The notes: generated by a model from the letters alone, not told the origin. A DNA stretch of 64,000 nt from Agriterribacter humi (GCF_009192765.1 NZ_VOHQ01000007.1:124001-188000); one strand, 5' to 3'. Counted from the first letter of the stretch, positions 35,023-44,828 are shown. Program-made: numbers and translations.

Positions 35023-35080
35023 TACAATTTTATCAATGAACATTTCATGGGTAATCATTAATTTTCCCGGAAATTAGGAT

Positions 35081-35749
35081 ATGACAAAATATGCGGTAAT
35101 AGTAGCCGGCGGAACGGGAACAAGAATGGGCTCTGCTGTTCCCAAACAGTTTATGCTATTGAATGGTAAGCCGGTATTGCTGCATACTATAGACACGTTT
35201 CTGCGTGCTTATGCCGACCTGCAGATCATACTGGTGCTTCCTGCTCCTTTTGAAGAACAAGGCAAACAACTCATTTTGCAGGCAACCACACCTTCACGTA
35301 TTCAAATGGTTTTGGGCGGCGCTACCCGTTTTCATTCCGTGCAGAACGGTTTAAAAAAGATCAATGAAGCATCGGTTATTTTTGTACATGATGGAGTAAG
35401 GTGTTTGGTTACTGAAGCGCTTATAAGGCGCTGTTATGAACAAACCCTGCTAAAAGGGAATGCCATTCCTGCTGTAGCTGTAAACGACAGCATAAGAATG
35501 ATGGAAGGAAATAAAACAAAGGTGGTAGACAGAAGCAAACTGCTTGCCGTTCAAACACCCCAAACTTTCCGGAGTAATATTATTTTATCTGCTTTTGGGC
35601 AGCCTTATAATGAAGCTTTTACAGATGAGGCTACAGTAGCGGAAGCAGCAGGCCATGAAATTTTTATGATAGAAGGGGAGAAGGAAAATATTAAGATCAC
35701 CTTGCCTGCGGATCTGTTAATAGCGGAACAATTATCCAGGAAAGCGTAA
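35081..35749 (+). CDS. ispD: 2-C-methyl-D-erythritol 4-phosphate cytidylyltransferase
   Basis: A 222-residue cytidylyltransferase of the MEP isoprenoid pathway. Family motifs: VAGGTGTRMGSAVPKQF (nucleotide-binding loop), LGGATRFHSVQNGL, VHDGVRCLVT, VAVNDSIRMM, and LAVQTPQTFRSNI near the C terminus. Normal length. It lies downstream of the attenuator-like element and 43 bases before an FkbM methyltransferase gene. Confidence 0.95.
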   Translation: MTKYAVIVAGGTGTRMGSAVPKQFMLLNGKPVLLHTIDTFLRAYADLQIILVLPAPFEEQGKQLILQATTPSRIQMVLGGATRFHSVQNGLKKINEASVIFVHDGVRCLVTEALIRRCYEQTLLKGNAIPAVAVNDSIRMMEGNKTKVVDRSKLLAVQTPQTFRSNIILSAFGQPYNEAFTDEATVAEAAGHEIFMIEGEKENIKITLPADLLIAEQLSRKA

Positions 35750-35792
35750 TGTTAAGCATAGCTTTCTGCTCTGTTTCTACAATGTCAATTTC

Positions 35793-36602
35793 ATGTTTGA
35801 AAGAATTACCACAGCATTCGGGAAATTTATTTTCTGTTATACCATTACAGCAGATCTGTCTTCTTTTATCCGCTTGCTGATCAATACAAAAAGATACCGC
35901 TATGCTAAAAAACCTGTAGTGCATCCCGCCATACCCATTCCTTACCATTTGCGTTTGAATGGAAAAAGAAAAACTGTTTTTTTAAGAACCTATACAGGAG
36001 ATATCGCTATATTTTATGAAATGTTCTGGCAAAAAGTATACAGGCTTCCATGGCCGGATAAAACGATTACCGGGTCTGTGGTTGATCTTGGCGCCAATAC
36101 AGGAATGGCGTCCTTGTTTTTTTCTGCATATTATTCTATACACGGGGTGTATGCGGTGGAAGCCGATAAATACAATATGGATTTGCTATTGCAGAATCTT
36201 TCGGGTGAAATAGCAGCGGGCCGGATTAATGCCCTACATGCTGCTGCCTTTGCTGAAGATACTACGGTATATATGCAAATGCGGGAAAAGGCATATAATA
36301 CAACTGTTAGCGGTGAAGTAACGAATATGCCTGTACGGGCAATTGGTATGGCTACCTTATGCGATATGTTTGAACTGGACAGGATAGATCTCCTGAAAAT
36401 AGATATTGAAGGCAGTGAGGAGTCCCTTTTTTCAAAAAACACGGAATGGCTGGAAAAAGTTAACATGATTGTTATGGAAATTCATACTGATGGGTACCGG
36501 AGTGTATGCGAAACCTTATTGCGCGCTAAAGGATTTGTTATTTATCAGCCGGGCGAAAGGGCTCCGCATTCAACTTTATTGTGGGCAATAAAACAGGGAT
36601 AA
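35793..36602 (+). CDS. FkbM family methyltransferase
   Basis: A 269-residue SAM methyltransferase of the FkbM family. The SAM-binding motif VVDLGANTGMASLFF and the acidic VYAVEADKYN follow a 90-residue N-terminal part; RIDLLKIDIEGSEESLF is the family hallmark. Such enzymes O-methylate sugars of surface glycans or small molecules. Same strand as ispD with a 43-base gap, and close to other polysaccharide genes. Confidence 0.85.
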   Translation: MFERITTAFGKFIFCYTITADLSSFIRLLINTKRYRYAKKPVVHPAIPIPYHLRLNGKRKTVFLRTYTGDIAIFYEMFWQKVYRLPWPDKTITGSVVDLGANTGMASLFFSAYYSIHGVYAVEADKYNMDLLLQNLSGEIAAGRINALHAAAFAEDTTVYMQMREKAYNTTVSGEVTNMPVRAIGMATLCDMFELDRIDLLKIDIEGSEESLFSKNTEWLEKVNMIVMEIHTDGYRSVCETLLRAKGFVIYQPGERAPHSTLLWAIKQG

Positions 36603-36610
36603 TACAATAA

Positions 36611-37540
36611 CTATTGCTTTAAAATATTCACCGGAAATGGCAGGCGGTTCATTTTAAGATGCAAATAAAAAGCCTCTGCGGGACCAAACTGCCGGTTAAA
36701 AAAGGCAATGCCGGGAACATCGGATCCTTCAAACCGGAATATTTTACCAGTGTCTGCATGGTCTTGTATGGCAGCATCGGTAAGCAGGTAAAACGCGCCC
36801 ATTGCTTTTCCTTTTGAAGTACTTCCTCCCACCAGCGAATACACAAAGTTGTTATCATAAAGCACAATGTAAAATGCAATTGCTTCGCCTCCGGACGTGT
36901 GTGCGGTATAGGTTTTAAGATGATGTTTTTTGCCTGCCGTATTACAGCAGGCGATGAGTGAGCGATAATCTTTGCCTTTAATGCCCGGATGTGCTGTGCT
37001 GTATGCTTTCCGGTATAAAGTGATAATATCTTCGGGCGTATCGTTACGCACGATTATCATATCATGCTTATTCGCTTTTTCCAATGAGCGTTTGGCCAAC
37101 CTGCTGTACTGGTTTGTTAAAGCGGATCTGGATTTCCCCAGATCCAGCAATAGATTTAACCGCTTGTGCACGGTGAGCCCGGCAAGGGAGTTTGCCCCCT
37201 GTAATGCATGAGTTTTATTGATATCAATATCCAGTAACTTAAATTTTGAAGGGATAACCTGTAAAAAGTCAAGTATATCAACGGGCTGTTTTTCACCTGA
37301 AAAAAGACCCAGCGATGCCGTAAAAAAAGGCTGGTACAGGTAGTAAAAGCCATATTTTCTTCTCCAGGTAAGGGGCATTACTGCTTCATAATCATTTAAT
37401 ACAAGGGCATCCCAATGGCTGGCCATATGGTCTAACCACCAGGAGTAACCGTAGATCAGCCCTTTGCTTTTTTCGATACAGGCATCCCATTTTACAATGT
37501 CAATTTCACTTCTTTTGAGATATTGAATGTCTTTGGTCAT
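36611..37540 (-). CDS. FemAB/GNAT-like acyltransferase
   Basis: A 309-residue protein with the double-GNAT look of FemAB-related enzymes (YGYSWWLDHMASHWDALVLN at the start; GEAIAFYIVLYDNNFVYSLV and GAFYLLTDAAIQDHA in the second half). FemAB proteins attach amino acids to peptidoglycan precursors or acylate sugars; which applies here is not visible. It converges with the FkbM gene, and ends of the two are eight bases apart. Confidence 0.65.
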   Translation of the reverse strand: MTKDIQYLKRSEIDIVKWDACIEKSKGLIYGYSWWLDHMASHWDALVLNDYEAVMPLTWRRKYGFYYLYQPFFTASLGLFSGEKQPVDILDFLQVIPSKFKLLDIDINKTHALQGANSLAGLTVHKRLNLLLDLGKSRSALTNQYSRLAKRSLEKANKHDMIIVRNDTPEDIITLYRKAYSTAHPGIKGKDYRSLIACCNTAGKKHHLKTYTAHTSGGEAIAFYIVLYDNNFVYSLVGGSTSKGKAMGAFYLLTDAAIQDHADTGKIFRFEGSDVPGIAFFNRQFGPAEAFYLHLKMNRLPFPVNILKQ

Positions 37541-37556
37541 GAAAAGAGGTGATTTC

Positions 37557-40334
37557 TTATAATGGAATATGCGGACTGATCTTTTTAAAACTCATATTTT
37601 GTATATCTATACTGAATGATATCCTTTGCCAGAAGTTATTCCCGGGTGTTGACTTAAAATAGTCGCTGTATACCTTACTGTACAGTAGCGGAACATATAT
37701 ATTCAGAAGATCCCTGCACAAACTCAACTGCAAACCCGCATCGTACAATATTCGTGGTGCACCGGAACCGCTCTCCCATCCTTCATTGTATGTGCCGGCA
37801 TCGAAGAATAACTTTACCGGAATTTTAGGATGGATGGAAGAAGTAAAATTAAATGCAATCAGCCAGTCATCCGTTTTTCCCACTTTGTTGCTCAGCAGAT
37901 CAGTTCGAACCTTAAAGCCGCCATCTCTTATCATTACCTGCTGAGACAGCGTGCCCTCAAATTCATTGCGGCCTATAAAATAATTACTATAGGTGTAATC
38001 TTCATATCCCTTGGGGGCTGTCATGTTAAGGTGATACTGATCCGTATTGAACTGTTTCCGGGATGTTTTATCTCCTATATAAAAGAACTTTCCTGCAAAC
38101 CATCGCATGTTTAATCCGCCGCCTTTGGGATAATTAAAGAAGTAATTTCCCGTATAAGCTACCCTTCCAAAATTATTTGAGGTTTCAAACATCAATTCAT
38201 AATGATAGGGATATAATGCCCTGCTGTTATCCGTTATATAACGCAATTGGCCAATAGTGGTATTACGGGAATTTATGGCATACCGGTTTTTCATTAATAC
38301 CGAATCCCATGTAAACTGCAAAGCATCTGTATTAATAATATATGCTTTCCACTGTATAAAGCGGCTGAGCTGACTGCGCGGCTGCCTGTTGCGGAAAGTA
38401 AACCTCACGTGGGGGCTGAGTTTTGTAAAACGCAAATGTGTAGTATGGTTATCCTGGTCCCTATAAGCATCTCCCGACAATCTTGCAAAGCTTACGCCCG
38501 TTTCAATTTTCTGAAAAATATTTTCCGGATACCAGGTGTACGTTGCCCTGCCAATGCCATTGAGTTGTTTACTGCCTGTTGCATATAACGGTACTGCAAT
38601 AAATTGAAACTTTGTAAAGGGAAGATTATAGTTATGAACGATACCGCCCAGCATCAGTTTATCGTAATAATTAAAACCCAAAGCAGGCGCTATACCTGTA
38701 TAGTGATATCTGCTGCTGCCACCGGCTTTTCCAATCCATGCCAGTCGTGGTTTCTTAGGAGTGGGGGGGAGCAGGCTGCCTTTGGTATCGAGCAGATGAA
38801 AAATACTATCGGTGTTCTTTCCACTTACAGAGTCGATAACATTTTTAAAATCTGCAGGATAGGGATGTTTAAACTGCCACTGGTTGTAATAAGCCTGCAT
38901 ACAGGAATCAAACAGCGCTTTACCCAATGAGGTTTCCAGTACCTGCAGCCATTGCGATGCTTTATAATAAGCGGATAAATAATAATTAGCGGGAGAAAAT
39001 GCAGAGGCAGGCAGGTTAACAGGCTGGTCTTTTTTTACGGCGGCTACCGATTCAAACGCAACTTTTTCAAAGTAGGAAGGATTGAATTTTGTGGCAGTTA
39101 TTTTGTGGCTGGTAAGGTATCGTTTTTCGTAAAAGCTGTTCATCCCTTCATCCATCCAGGGATGCGCACGCTCATCGGATGCCAAAATGCCATAGAACCA
39201 GTTGTGCCCCACTTCATGAACGATGATGCGTTCTGTTAGCTGCTCGCTTTTGGGCGCAGAAAGCACAGCAATCGTCGGGTATTCCATTCCTCCTTTCATG
39301 TGGGGTGGCCCTTCAACAATGCTTAAGGTGGTAAACGGATACAGGCCCACCGAAGCAGAATAAAAGCGCAGTGCCCGCTTCGCATAGGCGATGCTGTTAC
39401 TCCACTGCTTTCGGGAAGCAGACGTAAAGAAAGCATACACATCAATTATTTTACCGGGGGCCAATATGCAGGTGTCGTGTTGTGCAATAAAACGCTTATC
39501 GGCAAACCAGGCAAAATCATGCACATTGTTTTGTTTGTAATGAAGCGTTTTGGTGGTAGTGGCTGAATGAGGAAAAACCTGCCGGATGGTTTTATAGGAG
39601 CCCCCTTTTACTTTTTTTCTGTGCCGTGTTTCTTTCCATGTGTAAGAGGCACGCGCTTTCAGCCATTCTTTTTCGGCTTCATTTTGTAATGCTCCTGTGG
39701 CGGCCACCACGTAGTTCTCAGGAAGGGTAATGGTTACATCAAAATTTCCCGTTTCGCTGTAAAACTCTCCCTGCTGCAGGTAAGGCATGGGATGCCAGCC
39801 TTCACGATCATACACCGCGGGCTTTGGATACCACTGTGTTATCTGGTACGATTGCCCCACATGCCCGCCTCTTGAAAAGTTATAAGGAAGCTTAACATGA
39901 AAAGGAGTAGTGATCAGCATTTGTTGTCCGGGTAAAAGCGCCAAAGGCAGCATCACTTTTATTATATCTAAGTGATCCGGGTGATCTTCTGTCTCTGCCC
40001 GCACATCATTTACCCTGAAATCGAGCTGATTAATATATCCTTTCTGCTGAGGGCTGGAAAAATAAAATTTTGTATCTCCGTTTTCCAGCATCTGATCGCT
40101 AAAAGCCGTTCTGTCGGTTTTATAGGCATTGGGCCACAAATGAAACCAGATATACTGCAATGTATCGGGTGAATGATTGGTATAATTTATTTTAATAAAG
40201 CCATCTAAGGTATGCTCCACGTCATTGAGTGATACATTGATGGTATAATCCACACGCTGCTGCCAGTATGCCTCCTGTGCAATAGCTTTTGCAAGCAGGC
40301 AATGAAAGGCTAATATAAAAAATGCATACTTCAA
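37557..40334 (-). CDS. M1 family metallopeptidase with beta-rich C-terminal region
   Basis: A 925-residue protein with a Sec signal (YAFFILAFHCLLAKAIAQ). The M1 catalytic part has GGMEYP and the zinc site H373-EVGH-377 with the third ligand in WMDEGMNSFYEKRY. After about residue 560 there is a long stretch of alternating aromatic and polar residues rich in beta strands (GIAPALGFNYYDKLMLGGIV, LRYITDNSRALYPYHYEL), ending in NFWQRISFSIDIQNMSF, which resembles outer-membrane barrel strands. This suggests a peptidase tethered to the outer membrane by its own barrel. It shares the strand with the next polysaccharide genes but has its own 126-base upstream gap. Confidence 0.82.
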   Translation of the reverse strand: MKYAFFILAFHCLLAKAIAQEAYWQQRVDYTINVSLNDVEHTLDGFIKINYTNHSPDTLQYIWFHLWPNAYKTDRTAFSDQMLENGDTKFYFSSPQQKGYINQLDFRVNDVRAETEDHPDHLDIIKVMLPLALLPGQQMLITTPFHVKLPYNFSRGGHVGQSYQITQWYPKPAVYDREGWHPMPYLQQGEFYSETGNFDVTITLPENYVVAATGALQNEAEKEWLKARASYTWKETRHRKKVKGGSYKTIRQVFPHSATTTKTLHYKQNNVHDFAWFADKRFIAQHDTCILAPGKIIDVYAFFTSASRKQWSNSIAYAKRALRFYSASVGLYPFTTLSIVEGPPHMKGGMEYPTIAVLSAPKSEQLTERIIVHEVGHNWFYGILASDERAHPWMDEGMNSFYEKRYLTSHKITATKFNPSYFEKVAFESVAAVKKDQPVNLPASAFSPANYYLSAYYKASQWLQVLETSLGKALFDSCMQAYYNQWQFKHPYPADFKNVIDSVSGKNTDSIFHLLDTKGSLLPPTPKKPRLAWIGKAGGSSRYHYTGIAPALGFNYYDKLMLGGIVHNYNLPFTKFQFIAVPLYATGSKQLNGIGRATYTWYPENIFQKIETGVSFARLSGDAYRDQDNHTTHLRFTKLSPHVRFTFRNRQPRSQLSRFIQWKAYIINTDALQFTWDSVLMKNRYAINSRNTTIGQLRYITDNSRALYPYHYELMFETSNNFGRVAYTGNYFFNYPKGGGLNMRWFAGKFFYIGDKTSRKQFNTDQYHLNMTAPKGYEDYTYSNYFIGRNEFEGTLSQQVMIRDGGFKVRTDLLSNKVGKTDDWLIAFNFTSSIHPKIPVKLFFDAGTYNEGWESGSGAPRILYDAGLQLSLCRDLLNIYVPLLYSKVYSDYFKSTPGNNFWQRISFSIDIQNMSFKKISPHIPL

Positions 40335-40460
40335 ATTGCAGATCCGGTTGTGTTTAAAAATAAACGAAAACGACCAGGGTTATGAGAAAACGGTGTCCTA
40401 AATTCAGCCCGGCTTTACCTTTAATCCATAGTTATGTTGATGAAAAAATCCCGCTAAAGC

Positions 40461-41879
40461 TCATTTGCCTTTTCCTTTCAATATAATTTGTAATGTATGC
40501 AGGAGTATCTTAAAATTAAGCGAAAGGGAAATGTTTTCGATATACACCAGCTCGTACTGCATGCGTTCAATCATTTGATCCACATTTTCGGCGTAACCGA
40601 ATTTCACCATACCCCAACTGGTGATACCGGGTTTTACTTTTAGTAAATATTTAAAATAAGGCGTTTTTGCATTGATCTGGTCAATATAAAATTGTCTTTC
40701 CGGGCGGGGACCTACAAGGCTCATTTCACCCTTTATTACATTCCAGAACTGCGGCAGTTCATCAATGCGCCATTTGCGCATGGTTTTTCCCCAGGGGGTA
40801 ATCCGCAGGTCGCCATGCGACGACAGAGCCGGCCCATTCTTTTCCGCATCTGCATACATGGAGCGGAACTTATACATAAAAAAAGGTCTGCCTTTATAGC
40901 CGATTCTCTGCTGTGTAAAAATAACAGGTCCTGCAGACGAAAATCTTACCCTAATGGCGGTATACAACAACAGCGGAGACAATAATATTAGCCCGGCCAA
41001 AGAGAGCAGCACATCTGCCAGCCTGATAAGATACAATTGCCACTCGGGCATCAACCCGGTTTTAATATCAATCAGCGGGGCATCCAGCACATTCTTGGTG
41101 CGTACGGAACCGGCAAGAATATCAAGATTGCTGGGTGCGATCTTTATTTCTATGTCTTTTTCGCTTATGCGGTTAATGATAGACGTTACTTCATCAGGGA
41201 ACGAATTTTCTATGGCAATGATCACCTGGTCGGGACTGCTGGTTTCCAGTATTTTTTCAAGGTTATCAATATTGCCGAGGCAGGGGAGGTGCTGGTGTAA
41301 TCCATTGAGGGATGCATTGGTAGTGATAAACCCGTTGAATTTGTATCCCAGCAGCTTTTGATTTTTTTTGATTTCTTTAAACAGGTGAATGGCTGTTGGA
41401 TTATTACCCACTATTACCGTATCGAACCATATGCTTCCTTTCTTCAGTTGTCGTTTGGCCATATTCAGCAACAGCATTCTTCCCGTCCATATTAAAATAA
41501 AATGTAAGAAAAATAATGAAAGGAAAGCTTTGTAGTAATAGGGATAATTGGCCAACCTATCATCGAGCACCAGCAGGAAAAAGAGAAAAACAGATCCTGT
41601 AAGCGTGCTGATGAAGGTTACTATACATTCGGAAAACCACGATTTGATGTATAATGAATGGTGATAACTGCCCAGCATCATAAACAATGCCATCCAACCA
41701 GAAGGAATAAGCAAAATGCTCAGTAATAATTGAGAATTATTTAAAAGTTCGCCTGCAATGTTCAGTTCAAAACCGGTTAAATGTTTTCGTATAAAAAAAG
41801 CGATAGCCCATGCCAGTGCCGCAGCTATATAGTCACTAACCGCATACCAGGAAGTACTTATTTTTTTGGGGGCTTTCAT
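40461..41879 (-). CDS. Polyprenyl-phosphate sugar-1-phosphate transferase (WcaJ/PglC-type)
   Basis: A 472-residue enzyme that starts exopolysaccharide or lipid-linked glycan synthesis by moving sugar-1-phosphate to undecaprenyl phosphate. Four to five N-terminal membrane helices, a central CoA-binding-like domain (DTVIVGNNPTAIHLFKEIKK), another membrane segment, and the catalytic C terminus with FMYKFRSMYADAE, GKTMRKWRIDELPQFWNV and MSLVGPRPERQFYI. Encoded 21 bases after the Gfo/Idh gene, so the two are one transcript. Confidence 0.92.
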   Translation of the reverse strand: MKAPKKISTSWYAVSDYIAAALAWAIAFFIRKHLTGFELNIAGELLNNSQLLLSILLIPSGWMALFMMLGSYHHSLYIKSWFSECIVTFISTLTGSVFLFFLLVLDDRLANYPYYYKAFLSLFFLHFILIWTGRMLLLNMAKRQLKKGSIWFDTVIVGNNPTAIHLFKEIKKNQKLLGYKFNGFITTNASLNGLHQHLPCLGNIDNLEKILETSSPDQVIIAIENSFPDEVTSIINRISEKDIEIKIAPSNLDILAGSVRTKNVLDAPLIDIKTGLMPEWQLYLIRLADVLLSLAGLILLSPLLLYTAIRVRFSSAGPVIFTQQRIGYKGRPFFMYKFRSMYADAEKNGPALSSHGDLRITPWGKTMRKWRIDELPQFWNVIKGEMSLVGPRPERQFYIDQINAKTPYFKYLLKVKPGITSWGMVKFGYAENVDQMIERMQYELVYIENISLSLNFKILLHTLQIILKGKGK

Positions 41880-41900
41880 TTGGATATTAACGTAAGCGTA

Positions 41901-42878
41901 TCATTTAACAAGGTAATTGGCCGACTGAATCTTTTGTAAAATGTGATGCGCCACATCCATCGCCATTAAACCATCCACTTCTGAAACGGCAGTGGGTTCA
42001 TTTTGTAAAACGGAATGCGTAAAAGCTTCCAGTTCCAGTAAAATAGCATTGGCTTCCGGAATTTTAGGGTTGGCTATAGCAATCACTTTTTTGCCCGATG
42101 GCGTATCTATGTCAAAAGTAAAAGCATCTTTGTCTTTATCGTCTTTCAATTTTATGATCTCTGTTTTTTTCTCCAGGAAATCAATACCAATATAAGCGTC
42201 TTTCTGAAAGAGCCGCATTTTACGCATTTTTTTCATGGAGATCCGGGAGGAGGTGAGATTGGCCACGCAGCCGTTATTAAACTCTATGCGCACGTTGGCA
42301 ATATCCGGGGTATCCGTCATTACCGCTACGCCGCTGGCAGAAATATTTTTTACACCGCTTTTTACAATGCTTAGTATAATATCAATATCATGGATCATCA
42401 AATCCAGGATTACACTTACTTCCGTTCCACGGGGGTTAAACTGCGACAGGCGGTGTACTTCTATAAACATGGGATTGAGTTCATATCCCTTTAAGGCGAG
42501 GTATGCCGGGTTAAATCTCTCCACATGTCCTACCTGCACTTTTACATTCGCTTCTTTGGCCAGCTTTACAATTTTATGCGCCTGCTCCATAGTGTCGGCA
42601 AGCGGTTTTTCTACAAAAACATGTTTGCTTTTCCGGATGGCTTTTTCACACAAATCAAAGTGAAGGGTGGTAGGTGCAATAATATCAACAGCATCGCATG
42701 CGTCCATCAGCGCATCGGCATCCTCAAATCTTTTTAATTTGTACGCTTTAGTCACTGCGGTTGCCGTTTCATTATTGGGGTCATAAAAACCCACTAACTC
42801 CGCAGTTTTAATTTTCTGCCAGTTGCCAATGTGAAACTTGCCGAGGTGACCCGCCCCGAAAATGCCGATTTTAAGCAT
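41901..42878 (-). CDS. Gfo/Idh/MocA family oxidoreductase
   Basis: A 325-residue NAD(P)-dependent sugar dehydrogenase-type protein. IGIFGAGHLGKFHIGNW is the Rossmann loop, HVFVEKPLADTMEQA holds the EKP motif, and DLMIHDIDIILSIV the catalytic-histidine region. I chose the ATG at 42878 because the longer start adds seven residues before the conserved beta strand. Such enzymes oxidise sugar nucleotides or polyols; being coupled to a sugar transferase gene it may act in glycan precursor formation. Confidence 0.88.
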   Translation of the reverse strand: MLKIGIFGAGHLGKFHIGNWQKIKTAELVGFYDPNNETATAVTKAYKLKRFEDADALMDACDAVDIIAPTTLHFDLCEKAIRKSKHVFVEKPLADTMEQAHKIVKLAKEANVKVQVGHVERFNPAYLALKGYELNPMFIEVHRLSQFNPRGTEVSVILDLMIHDIDIILSIVKSGVKNISASGVAVMTDTPDIANVRIEFNNGCVANLTSSRISMKKMRKMRLFQKDAYIGIDFLEKKTEIIKLKDDKDKDAFTFDIDTPSGKKVIAIANPKIPEANAILLELEAFTHSVLQNEPTAVSEVDGLMAMDVAHHILQKIQSANYLVK

Positions 42879-43297
42879 GCATAACAATTTAAGGGTCAAA
42901 GATAAGGTTTGCTGATTTGTGCAGACATAAGGGAATTTACGCTATTCTTCTTTTCCTTACCCGGCATAACAACCTGTGATCTGCCAATGACAGATAAAAT
43001 TAAATCCGGAGCCGGATCACGCATGTGCAGGACGAAATACGAGAGAATACAAAGCATCGAGAACCCAATAACAAAAGACAAACCTGTCCGCCGGGGCGGA
43101 TAAAATTCAAATATTAAATTCGAAGTGGAAATACAATCCCGAGGTTCAAAAAATAGCTATAATGCAGACTACTGAAACATGAGAAAGTAGCAGCGAAATG
43201 AAGAAGCCACTCTGGCACAAAAGTTACATCAGGGCTCCGCCGCAAAACAGGGTGTTCCCTGCCAGCGGGGCTGTAGTAAAGGAGCGCTCAGGCTTTA
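42879..43297. other. Non-coding stretch with two repeat elements
   Basis: No credible gene. 43087-43100 is a palindrome (TCCGCC-GG-GGCGGA). 43218-43266 carries CAAAAGTTACATCAGGG and TTCCCTGCCAGC, both shared with 48252-48303. At 43273-43298 TAGTAAAG and CTTTACTA can form a hairpin at the end of the glycosyltransferase gene. Confidence 0.5.
43218..43266. repeat. Intergenic repeat, copy 1 (copy 2 at 48252-48303)
   Basis: CAAAAGTTACATCAGGG at 43218-43234 matches 48252-48268 at 16 of 17 bases, and TTCCCTGCCAGC at 43255-43266 is identical to 48292-48303. Spacing between the two blocks differs by a few bases. Confidence 0.6.
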
Positions 43298-44797
43298 CTA
43301 TTGGGCCATCTCTGCTTTTTCCTTGGTTTTTAAATACAGGTAATAGCCTGCAAAAGCGGCAGAAGCTGCGATCAAACCTATCCCTGCCAGGTATTTTATT
43401 GAATTGTTTTTTGAGGAATTGCTTTTGTCAACGCCATTGATCAAACCCAGGAGCGGCTTTAATGAATCGCCGGGCAATATTTTATCGGCCCATAGTTTAA
43501 CAGAAGAAGCCGCCTTTGTTGTAACGATGCCCATCCCCGATGATTGAAGCATAGGAATATCTTCCGGCTTATCCCCCACAAAAACAATATTTTTTTGGGG
43601 GATATTAAAATTTGTAGTCAGATATTTGAGGATGGCGGCTTTATTGTAATGTAAATCAGGTTCCACGGGATCAGTAAAGAAGTCTGGAAATTCCAACGCT
43701 CCTGTTGCCTTGCTTTTTTCCATTGTAAGGTGATTGGCAAAACAATAATCAAATCCGAGTTTGTTTTTAATATGATTGGCTACAACATCAAATCCGTCGG
43801 AAAGCAATATACAGATGTAACCGTTTTGTTTTAACCGCAAAATGGTTTCTCTTGTATAAGGTATAATGGGAATGGTATCGGCGATGGCCTGCAACTCGGG
43901 CAGGGATCTGCCCTTAAGAAGTGCAGCCATTTTTTTTATCCTCGATTCCGGATCTTTATAAGTGCTGGTTATCCGCATTAACTGGTGTTCCATGTTATAG
44001 TAAGCTGCTGCTGCTTCGTTAAAGTCAAATTCCAGTATTGCATTGATGTCAATGAGGATTATCTTTTTCAGTTTTTGAATGGATTCCTTAATGGCAAAAT
44101 CCATTTCATCACTTATGGTCTGGATATTGGACAGCGTTTCTAAGTTGTCGTTGGAAGACAAGGCTGCCTTCTGCAAAATGGTTCTGGAAACCTGGCGCGA
44201 CATTTTCCCCAGAGCTTCCAGGTTTTGCATGTCGTTTTTAACGAAACCGATATTCACTTCCTTTATCCGTAATTTTTTATTAAAAGCATCTATCAATAAA
44301 GCAATATCTACTCCATAATCATTTTCAAATTCAACCTGCTGCAAAAAATCTTTCCGCGCAGCGATCATGCCGCTTAAAGGCTGAGAAAATTTTTCCAGCT
44401 CAGGAAAAAAAATACTTAAAAGTGGCTTGGCAACGAGTTGGGTTACCCTGCCACCCTGCCTGTCGAAAAAGGATTTTACAAAATCAGCTTCTCCGTTTAT
44501 AATCGGATCGGCAAGGAGCTTTACAATGTTTTTGGGATAGGTAAGAATATCAGCATCAAGATAAACGATTATATCAAAACCCGCTGCCAGCATTCCCTCG
44601 TGCATAGATATACCCTTTCCTTTTTTGGAACTGGTAATAACTCTTGCCCCTTCTTTTAAGGCTTCACTTACCGTTTGGTCTGTCGAATTATCATCCACTA
44701 CAATAATTTCCAGCGGTGCAGTAGTTTGTTTAATACGCTGAATTACTTTCCGGATTGTAGCTCCCTCGTTTAAAGCAGGTATAATTACGCTAATCAT
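43298..44797 (-). CDS. Fusion of GpgS-like (GT81) glycosyltransferase and HAD phosphatase-like domain
   Basis: A 499-residue protein. Residues 1-215 are a GT-A glycosyltransferase: SVIIPALNEGATI, the DxD at 81-83 (YLDADI), then FFDRQGGRVTQLVAKPLL, QPLSGMIAA, YGVDIALLID and LGKMSRQV, all in the order seen in glucosyl-3-phosphoglycerate synthases. Residues 245-450 form a SerB-like HAD domain: ILIDINAILEF, S333, K386 and VGDKPEDIPM. The first HAD motif reads D250-I-N252, so the second catalytic aspartate is asparagine. A membrane helix lies at about 470-490. Glucosyl-phosphoglycerate synthesis and dephosphorylation in one chain is the natural reading. Start at 44797 by homology. Confidence 0.75.
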   Translation of the reverse strand: MISVIIPALNEGATIRKVIQRIKQTTAPLEIIVVDDNSTDQTVSEALKEGARVITSSKKGKGISMHEGMLAAGFDIIVYLDADILTYPKNIVKLLADPIINGEADFVKSFFDRQGGRVTQLVAKPLLSIFFPELEKFSQPLSGMIAARKDFLQQVEFENDYGVDIALLIDAFNKKLRIKEVNIGFVKNDMQNLEALGKMSRQVSRTILQKAALSSNDNLETLSNIQTISDEMDFAIKESIQKLKKIILIDINAILEFDFNEAAAAYYNMEHQLMRITSTYKDPESRIKKMAALLKGRSLPELQAIADTIPIIPYTRETILRLKQNGYICILLSDGFDVVANHIKNKLGFDYCFANHLTMEKSKATGALEFPDFFTDPVEPDLHYNKAAILKYLTTNFNIPQKNIVFVGDKPEDIPMLQSSGMGIVTTKAASSVKLWADKILPGDSLKPLLGLINGVDKSNSSKNNSIKYLAGIGLIAASAAFAGYYLYLKTKEKAEMAQ

Positions 44798-44820
44798 AAA
44801 TGTTGTTTTCCCGTCCAAAA

Positions 44821-44828
44821 CAAAAATA
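44821..44828 (-). promoter_or_regulatory. -7 promoter element for the glycosyltransferase-HAD gene
   Basis: TATTTTTG on the minus strand matches TAnnTTTG. The inferred start near 44817 favours translation from 44797 over the ATG at 44818. Confidence 0.4.
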
